Origin: Taudactylus pleione
Lineage: Eukaryota; Chordata; Amphibia; Anura; Myobatrachidae
Length of the DNA stretch: 64,000 bases
Assembly (NCBI GenBank): GCA_031769625.1
Contig: JAUIMM010000534.1
Span: 5,544,001 to 5,608,000 of the forward strand
Reading direction: 5' to 3'
Position 1 is the first letter of the stretch. Every line of letters begins with the position of its first letter. The position numbers and the translations under genes were made by a program. Below the pieces are notes generated by a model. The model ran no database searches and had not been told where the DNA came from. It was given only the letters and a program-made list of their open reading frames with translations. This document shows positions 57,337 through 64,000 of the stretch, piece after piece.

Positions 57337-60300
57337 ATGGAGGATCAAACTTTCTCCGATAAAAATAAAATAGAGAAAGATCAAGAACCACTTCCTCCTA
57401 GTGCTGAAGCTGCTGCCACTAGTCATGACATAGACGATAACATGCCATCAACGTCGTCTGCCAAGGCCGATGCCCAATGTCATAATAGAGGGCACATACA
57501 AGCCCAAATGACAAAGTTCAGGAAAATGACCTTGAAAAAAACATTTAAATCAGCTGAAGAGAAACGTAAACTTGCCAATATGCCATTTACGACACGGAGT
57601 GGCAAGGAACGGCTAAGGTCGATCCCTAGTATGTTCATGACTAGTGGTTCAGCTTCACATGACGATGGAAGCCCTCCTCCCACTAAAAAAATCAAAAGAG
57701 TTAAGCTGGCAAAAGCACAGTGAAGAACTGTGCTTTCTAAGAAGATATCACAAATCCCCAAGGAGAGTCCAAGTGTGGTGGTGGTTGCGATGCCTGACCT
57801 TCCCAGCACTGGACGGGAAGAGGTGGCTCTTTCCACCATTTGCACGCCCCCTGCAAGTGCTGAAAGGAGCACCCACAGTCCACTTGCTGATATGCAAATT
57901 GAAGATGTCACTGTTGAAGTACAACAGGATGAGGATACTGGTGTAGCTGGCGCTGAGGAGGAAGTTGGCGAGGAGGATTCTGATGGTGATGTGGTTTGTT
58001 TAAATCAGGCTCCGGGGGAGACAGTTGTTGTCCGTGGGATGAAAAAGCCCATCACGGTCATGCCTGGGCAGAAGACCAAACATTCCACCTCTTTGGTCTG
58101 GCAATATTTCTATCCAAATCCGGACAACAACTGTCTTGCCATATGTACCTTATGTAAAGGTGGAATAAGTAGGGGTAGGGACGTTAACCACCTAGGAACA
58201 TCCTCCCTTATACGGCACCTGCAGCGCGTTCATAATAAGTTACTGTCAAGTTCAGAAACTTTGGCTAAGACCGTAAGCAGTCCAGGGACACCTAAATCCC
58301 GTTGTCCTGTTGTATCCAAGCGCCTGCAAACCACACCGTCAACTCCCTCCTCGTCAATTTCCTCCTTAGTCAGGATCGGAAGTAGTCCTGCAGGCCATGT
58401 CACTGGCATGACTGACTCTCCTATCCCGGATTCCTCCGGGGGATCCTGCATTGCTACGCCTACTGCTGCCGCTGCTGCTGTTGCTGCTGCTGGGAGTCGT
58501 TCATCATCCCAGAGAGGAAGTAGGAACACCACTACTTTTACTAAACAATTGACCCTCCAACAGTCCTTAGCGAGGAGGATGAAGTACGACAGCAGTCATC
58601 CTGAAGCAAAACGTATAACTGAGGCCTTGACTGCTATGTTGGTGTTAGACGTGCATCCGGTATCCGCCATTAGTGCAGTGGGATTTAGACAATTGCTGGA
58701 GGTAGTGTGTCCCCGGTTCCAAATCCCGTCTAGATTCCACTTCACTAGGCAGGCGATACCGAGACTGTACAGAAACGTCAGAAAAAGTGTCCTCAGTGTC
58801 CTGAAAAATGCGGTTGTACCCAATGTCCACTTAACCACGGACATGTGGACAAGTGGAACAGGGCAGACTAAGGACTATATGACTGTGACAGCCCACTGGG
58901 TAGATGTATCACCTTACGCAGCAACAGCAGCAGCGTCACCAGTCGCAGCATCTCAGAAACGCCAGCTCGTTCCAAGGCAGGCTACGCTGTGTATCACCGG
59001 TTTCAGTAAGAGGCACACCGCCGACAACCTCTTAGAGAAACTGAGGGAAATCATCGCCCAGTGGCTTACCCCACTTAGACTCTCCTGGGGATTTGTGATA
59101 TCTGACAATGCCACCAATATTGTGCGGGCATTACATCTGGGCAAATTCCAGCACGTCCCATGTTTTGCTCACACAATAAACTTGGTGGTGCAGAATTTTC
59201 TGAAAAGCAACAGGGGCGTGCAGGAGACGCTTTGGGTGGCCCGAAAAATTTCAGGCCACTTTCGCCATTCAGCGACTGCGTGCCGAAGACTGGAGCGCCA
59301 GCAAACACTCTTGAACCTGCCCCGCCATCACCTGAAGCAAGAGGTTGTGACGCGGTGGAACTCAACCCTCTATATGCTTCAGAGGATGGAGGAGCAGCAA
59401 AAGGCCATTCAAGCCTATACATCCACCTATGACATAGGCAAAGGAGGGGGTATGCACCTGACTCAAGCGCAGTGGAGAATGATTTCCGTGTTGTGCAAGG
59501 TTCTCCAGCCCTTCGAACTTGCCACACGTGAAGTCAGTTCAGACACTGCCAGCTTGAGTCAGGTCATTCCCCTCATCAGGCTTTTACAGAAGCAGCTGGA
59601 GAAAGTGAAGGAGGAGCTAAGACGGAGCGATTCCGCTCGGCATGTGGGACTTGTGGATGAAGCCCTTCATTCGCTTTGCCAGGATTCCAGGGTGGTCAAT
59701 CTGTTGAAATCAGACCACTACATTTTGGCCACCGTGCTCGATCCTAGGTTTAAAGCCTATGTGGTGTCTCTCTTTCCGGCCGACACAAGCCTGCAGAGGT
59801 GCAAAGACCTGCTGGTGAACACACTGTCACCTGAAGCAGAACGTGACACGTCAACAGCTCCTTCTTCATTTTCTCCCGCAACTGGGGCTGCCAGGAAAAA
59901 ACTTAGGTATCCTAAGCAACCCGCTGGCGGTGATGCAGGGCAGGCAGGACCAAGTTTGGACATCTGGTCCGGACTGAAGGACCTGGCAACAATTTCTGAC
60001 ATGTCTACTGTCACTGCATATGATACTGTCACCATTGACAGAATGGTGGAGGATTACATCGGTGACAGCATCCAAGTAGGCATGTCAGACAGTCCATACC
60101 TGTACTGGCAGGAAAAAGAGGCAATTTAGAGGCCCCTGTACAAACTGGCTCTATTTTACCTGAGTTGCCCCCCCTCCAGTGTGTACTCCGAAAGAGTGTT
60201 TAGTGCAGCCGGGAACCTTGTCAGCGAAAGGCGTAGGAGGTTGCTTCCACAGAATGTGGAGAAGATGATGTTCATCAAAATGAATTATCAGCTCTTCCAG

Positions 60301-60450
60301 GGAGACCAGCCTCCAGAACGTACAGAGGGACCTGTGGTTGTGGATTCAAGTGGGGACGAGTTAATACTTTGTGAGGATGAGGATATACACACTGAAGAGG
60401 GTGAGGAATCGGTGGATGAGGAGGATGAGGATGACATCTTGCCTCCGTAG
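57337..60450 (+). pseudogene. hAT transposase (BED finger, ZBED-like), two in-frame stops
   Basis: One frame of 1,038 codons from MEDQTFSDKNK to a stop at 60448-60450, interrupted by TGA at 57721 and TAG at 60127 only. In order: an acidic N-terminus; basic PTKKIKRVKLAK (residues about 115-127, possible nuclear signal); a BED zinc finger (LVWQYFY, ICTLCKGG, SLIRHLQRVH; about residues 250-305); a Ser/Ala linker; LTTDMWTSGTGQ (first Asp); ISDNATNIVRAL (second Asp); HVPCFAHTINLVVQ; VTRWNSTLYMLQRMEEQQ; ILATVLDPRFKAYV; the dimerisation block SSVYSERVFSAAGNL; and an acidic tail (LILCEDEDIH). It is the enzyme of the element and is just inactivated by point changes. Confidence 0.93.
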
Positions 60451-61077
60451 AGCCAGTTTGTGCAGGGACAGATTAATTGCCAGCTTGTTTTGTGGGGGCC
60501 CAAACGAACCAATCATTTCAGCCACAGTTGTGTGGCAGACCCTGGCGCTGAAATGATTGCTTTGTTAAAGTGTGCATGTCCTGTTTATACAACATAAGGG
60601 TGGGTGGGAGGGCCCAAGGACAATTCCATCTTGCACCTCTTTTTTTTCTTTGCATTATGTACAGTTTGGGGCCTAGTTTTTCAAACTGCCATCCTGTCTG
60701 CCACTGCAGTATCACGCCTAGATGGGTCACGTGTTTGTGCCGCCCACTCGTGTCGCTTAGCATAGTCATCCAGCTACCTCGGTGCAACCTTTTGGACATA
60801 AAAACACTATTGTGAGGTGTGAGGTGTTCAGAATAGACTGGAAATGAGTGGAAATTAAGGTTATTGAGGTTAATAATAGCATAGGAGCAGAAAAACCTAC
60901 AAATTCTGTGATTTTAGCTGTTTTTATGCTTTTTTTCAAAAAAATACAGATCCAAAACACAAAACCCAGAACCCAAAACACGGAAGGGTGGTTTTGGCAA
61001 AACCAATCCAGATCCAAAACATGAAGAAAGATCCAGATCCGAAACCAAAACACGAAAAGTGGCCGGTGCACACCCCT

Positions 61078-61079
<2 letters not shown>

Positions 61080-61123
<44 letters not shown>

Positions 61124-61132
61124 TATATCAGG
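61080..61132. repeat. (TA)n tract at the 3' end of hAT F
   Basis: ACATATATA then alternating TA, the right half of the split target microsatellite. Confidence 0.9.
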
Positions 61133-61827
61133 TTCATAATGGGAGTAAATGAGAGAGATTCTAGACTCTCCAAGGAGTTTGCTACTATTTCAGAGAGTCT
61201 CCCTGACAATCAGGACGAGTTGGCAAATATGATACACAGAGAGGAAGAGAGAGAGAGATCCACAGCCAACCTCCCCTGTGCACGTCTGAAGGGAGATGAA
61301 TCCATACAGTCTGCTGCCACTGAATGCAGTAAGTATGTCATCAAATGTGTCAGTCATCTTGCATGATATTCCCCTTGCCAAAGTGCACACTTGCGCTGGG
61401 CCATTAACCCTTCAAGTGCTAGGCTAGCCTGGCGCTGAGTTTCTGGGAAACCCAAACTGACCTCACCAGTCCTCCAGAACTTGTTTAGGCAGAAAACGTC
61501 AGTTTTATTTTAAGATATAAAAAAAGCATTTAAACAACAGTCAGTGGTAAGTACCAGACATGGGGGAGCCCCTAAAGGAGGGTGGCCATGACACTTTCCC
61601 CTTGTGCCCTAGATTTATTGCTGCTCAAGTTGACTCCCACTCTTTTCTTAATTACCTACCCAGCATAAATTTGTTTGCTGTGAACACAATAATGGCCATA
61701 TTTTGGCACTGCACTAATTAGAAAACAAGTAGTATTGGCTTGGCATAAAAAAAATCAATCAAGACACGTATATTAGCATAAAATATAAAACATTAAATAA
61801 CAACCATTGTAAACTTAAAATTCATAT
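61133..61827. other. No gene recognised
   Basis: An open frame 61139-61366 (MGVNERDSRLSKEF...) is Glu/Arg-rich and followed by GTAAGT-like sequence at about 61330, but no domain, start context or partner exon was found. The rest is AT-rich and unassigned. Confidence 0.45.
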
Positions 61828-62028
61828 TAGAGATGTGCAAACTCGGTTTGGTTCGGACTTTCCCGCCAAATTTAGATCTTTCCCGACAAATATCAGATCT
61901 TTCCCAACAAATTTCAGATCTCGGAAAGAGGCAAAGCGTCATCTATCTTGGACAAACATCATCTTTCATGGACAAGAATCAATAACTGCATAGAGTTTTG
62001 TCTATGAAACCGAGCCTGCACATGTCTA
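61828..62028. mobile_element. hAT MITE, 201 bp, 8-bp duplication with one mismatch
   Basis: TAGAGATGTGCAAACTCGGT at the left and ACCGAGCCTGCACATGTCTA at the right; ATTCATAT (61820-61827) against ATTTATAT (62029-62036). A short TTTCCCGCCAAATTTAGATC array in the left half and GGCAAAGCGTCATC link it to the larger hAT family. Confidence 0.85.
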
Positions 62029-62081
62029 ATTTATATACTGTATATGATGAGCAGACAGCGCCATCTAGTGTAGCATATTAA

Positions 62082-62906
62082 CCCTGGACAACTAACCATG
62101 GGTTCTTAAGACCCAAACATTTTTTTATTAAAACACAGATTTTTTTAAAAAAAAATCTGATATCTACAGTACCTACTATAATATTAAATCTATATCAGCT
62201 ATAATTAGGGGTACATTTTGGGAATGTTGATAGCTTAGCTGTTATAGAGAATTTGGGTCTCTCAGACCCATGGTTAGCGATAGTGTGGTCTGGTAACATT
62301 TTCCAAAATAGTTTCAGTTTCACTTTACGTACCTTTTACAGGTTTTAGCTTTTCCAACATTGGGTTTTCATAACAGCACACCAAATAATTGCCCTTATGT
62401 GTATTTTATGGTGTTCTCAATGCTGTAGGAATAAATGCCTACATGATCTACAGTGAAAACAACATCAGACAAAACAAAACTGTATTGGTCAGACTTATGT
62501 TTCTTTAACAGCTAGCTTACAGTGTAAAGGTTCCGTGTTTGGAGCACCATTTGTACCGACCAACTTAACCTCATAAAACCCGGACAATATTGCAGCGTGT
62601 CCTTCGAGTAAACCTGGATCCAGCACAACCTTCACAAGAATTGCAACCTCACCAAAGATGTGATTTTTGTCCATCATCAAATGCCCGGAAGACATTGTTC
62701 AAGTGTACACGCTGTGAAACGCCTATGTACCATGGCTCACCATGCAATGTTGTGTTCCGACTGTCTGTAAGTTTTTACTATTACCTCTTTGTGGATAATT
62801 CCCTTGGGTTCTAAAACTTGTATGTTATTAGAATACATATTCATTGATTAGTGTCTGAACAGTGTGGGTCTCAATGTTTGGGTCTCTCAGACGCATGGTT
62901 AGCGAT
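62082..62906 (+). mobile_element. piggyBac-type element remnant at TTAA
   Basis: CCCTGGACAACTAACCATGG starts right after TTAA (62078-62081), the piggyBac target. The motif ACCATGGGT with AGACCC recurs inverted at about 62258 (GGGTCTCTCAGACCCATGGT) and near the right end (GGGTCTCTCAGACGCATGGT, 62879-62898). The right TTAA is not seen; the right end is degraded or truncated. About 0.8 kb is left of the usual 2-3 kb. Confidence 0.7.
62516..62790 (+). pseudogene. piggyBac transposase C-terminal cysteine-rich finger
   Basis: The frame starting near 62590 gives QRCDFCPSSNARKTLFKCTR, then CETPMYHGSPC. This CxxC ... CxxC ... C pattern with RKT between is the C-terminal cysteine-rich domain of piggyBac transposases (PGBD type), which binds the element's terminal DNA. 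The catalytic DDD domain is missing. In the element's orientation it precedes the degraded right end. Confidence 0.75.
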
Positions 62907-63264
62907 AACCTCAGCTAGTATCTCTGGCCCATGTTGCACTCACCTGACAGGGAACATGCATTTGACTGGCACTGTGGACGCTTGGATCAATTTAATTATA
63001 TAAGAGGATGCCATTATCATTTATTTATGGTACAAGCACTTTGCACTTTTTAAGTTTTTAAGTGTTTTTTTGTGACACATTTGTTTGCAGTGCTGTTTTT
63101 GTGACCTGGAGATTTGCCCAGGAGTGGGACTTTATTTCTGTTATGCTTTTGGATATCAATTCACTAATCAATTTTTTCGTGTGGATATATTCATCTCTTT
63201 GTTTTGTCATGGATATAAGATAAAGATATATTTATATTGTACATGTGCACTCTATTGAGTTGTT

Positions 63265-63443
63265 GGGGTATATTTACTAAAGTGAGAGTTATTAGAAATG
63301 GAGATATTGCCCATGGCAACCAATCAGATTCTACTTAACATTTAACTAGCACCTTCTAGAAGATAATAGCTAGAATCTGATTGGTTGTTATGGGCAACAT
63401 CTCCACTTCTAAAAACTCTCACTTTAGTAAATATACAGTACCC
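63265..63443. mobile_element. Palindromic MITE (TTTACTAAAGTG family)
   Basis: GGGGTATATTTACTAAAGTG with complementary right end, the CCAATCAGATTCTA arms and the TCTAGAAGATA centre. Same family as 16427 and 19743. Confidence 0.9.
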
Positions 63444-64000
63444 ATTTGAAGTTTATTTATAAGGACTTTAAATATGCTGTCACTAGATGGCCCTGTGTTC
63501 TCATCACTTTTTAAAAACTGTTTTGGCTGATTGCACAACGATCACTTTGGAGAAATAAAAGCAGCCACCCATACTACCGAGGGAGTGTAACATTGTGTTC
63601 ATGAATTACAACCTTCTGTGGTCACGTAAATGACAACTTAAGAATTTTGATCACATTGCAGTAGGCTCAGCGCTGGTCACTAAAAAGCGCTATATGAAGA
63701 AATATCAATATATTACACTATTGCTCCATATATAAGCATGAGAGCTGCCCAATTACGGTCCAGACATATAGGGCTACTTGACTCCTAAAAGTGCATGTGA
63801 ACATAATTACTAGCAGGTAATTCCTTTGTGACATAAAGTTCCAAGCAGATCCAATATGTGGTTTGCCGCTTAACAAAGGAAATGATCCAATGTGAGCTCA
63901 GATATGATTACCAGAGAGACTGATGCAGATAGTTTAAGAGGTAGTAAGCTGGTAGTTGGATCTTATGCACAATAAATGGAGAATTCCAAATTGGCAGTAT
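63444..64000. other. No gene or clear repeat seen
   Basis: AT-rich unassigned sequence to the window end. Confidence 0.5.

Larger units (their letters stand above)
54340..61078 (+). mobile_element. hAT element F, nearly intact, 6.74 kb
   Basis: Termini TAGGGGTGAGC (54340) and GTGCACACCCCTA (61078) are short inverted repeats. The flanks are TA repeats, so the 8-bp duplication cannot be read uniquely (ATATATAT against ACATATAT). Contents in order: a promoter-like region, short TGTAGTG and GGGGCTG repeats, about fifteen 160-bp units, the transposase frame, and a 3' UTR of 0.63 kb. It is the reference copy for A, B, C and E. Confidence 0.92.

Noticed and set aside
54848..57391. Series of minus-strand open frames of 70-180 codons with similar sequence (HVRLLRTQFTNTEN type)
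   Set aside because: They are translations of the 160-bp non-coding hAT repeats; the same words appear in all repeat copies, in several frames, without start or splice context.
61139..61366. Possible exon of a second host gene (MGVNERDSRL frame)
   Set aside because: No homologous domain seen, no clear acceptor, begins right at the TA tract beside hAT F.

Overview
The window is nuclear DNA of a large, repeat-rich vertebrate genome, most likely an amphibian (probably a frog). The evidence is exons with GT-AG introns and phase-1 junctions, plus a dense, layered mix of hAT, PIF/Harbinger-like, piggyBac and Tc1 DNA transposons, Penelope-like elements (PLEs), an L2-type LINE, an LTR family and many hairpin MITEs. 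The species assignment is inference from this repeat mix. Only one host gene is recognisable; nearly all the long open frames are transposon remnants or antisense shadows.

1-12.3 kb: one BED-type hAT family, minus strand. The 5' end of element A (1-632) abuts the 3' end of element B across a (TA)n tract. A composite of hAT body, LTR inserted into the BED finger and a truncated MITE is then present twice head-to-tail (847-6117 and 6118-12101) as a recent tandem duplication. 12.3-19.3 kb: a short hAT with perfect 8-bp target-site duplication, a 44-bp minisatellite, a decayed tRNA-Leu(CAG) and several palindromic MITEs.

19.3-28.2 kb: the last three coding exons, plus strand, of an Ig-superfamily membrane receptor. 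They encode one Ig-like domain, a 12-codon stalk, and a transmembrane exon ending in a short tail. The transmembrane exon starts DYTxGNxIR, the signature by which leukocyte-receptor-complex (LRC) type activating receptors (GPVI, NKp46, FcalphaRI relatives) pair with the Fc receptor gamma chain. The introns are full of MITEs, some nested. Upstream exons (signal peptide, other Ig domains) are not recognisable here.

28.6-41.3 kb: a non-autonomous hAT with perfect 8-bp duplication, Harbinger-like MITEs, a 1-kb 32-bp satellite, a dead Tc1 transposase, and an LTR split by a G-rich MITE and by a 5'-truncated L2-like LINE. 42.1-48.2 kb: a hAT derivative, two damaged PLE pieces with hammerhead-like motifs, and a further LTR.

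48.7-54.3 kb: a nearly complete PLE (reverse transcriptase plus GIY-YIG) between 1.24-kb inverted repeats, each with a hammerhead-like motif, and with two 5S-rRNA-like segments between the coding region and the right repeat. 54.3-61.1 kb: the best-preserved hAT element, with about fifteen 160-bp subterminal repeats and a 1,037-codon transposase frame broken by only two in-frame stops. 61.8-64 kb: a small hAT MITE with near-perfect 8-bp duplication, a piggyBac remnant at TTAA that keeps the C-terminal cysteine-rich finger, and one more palindromic MITE.
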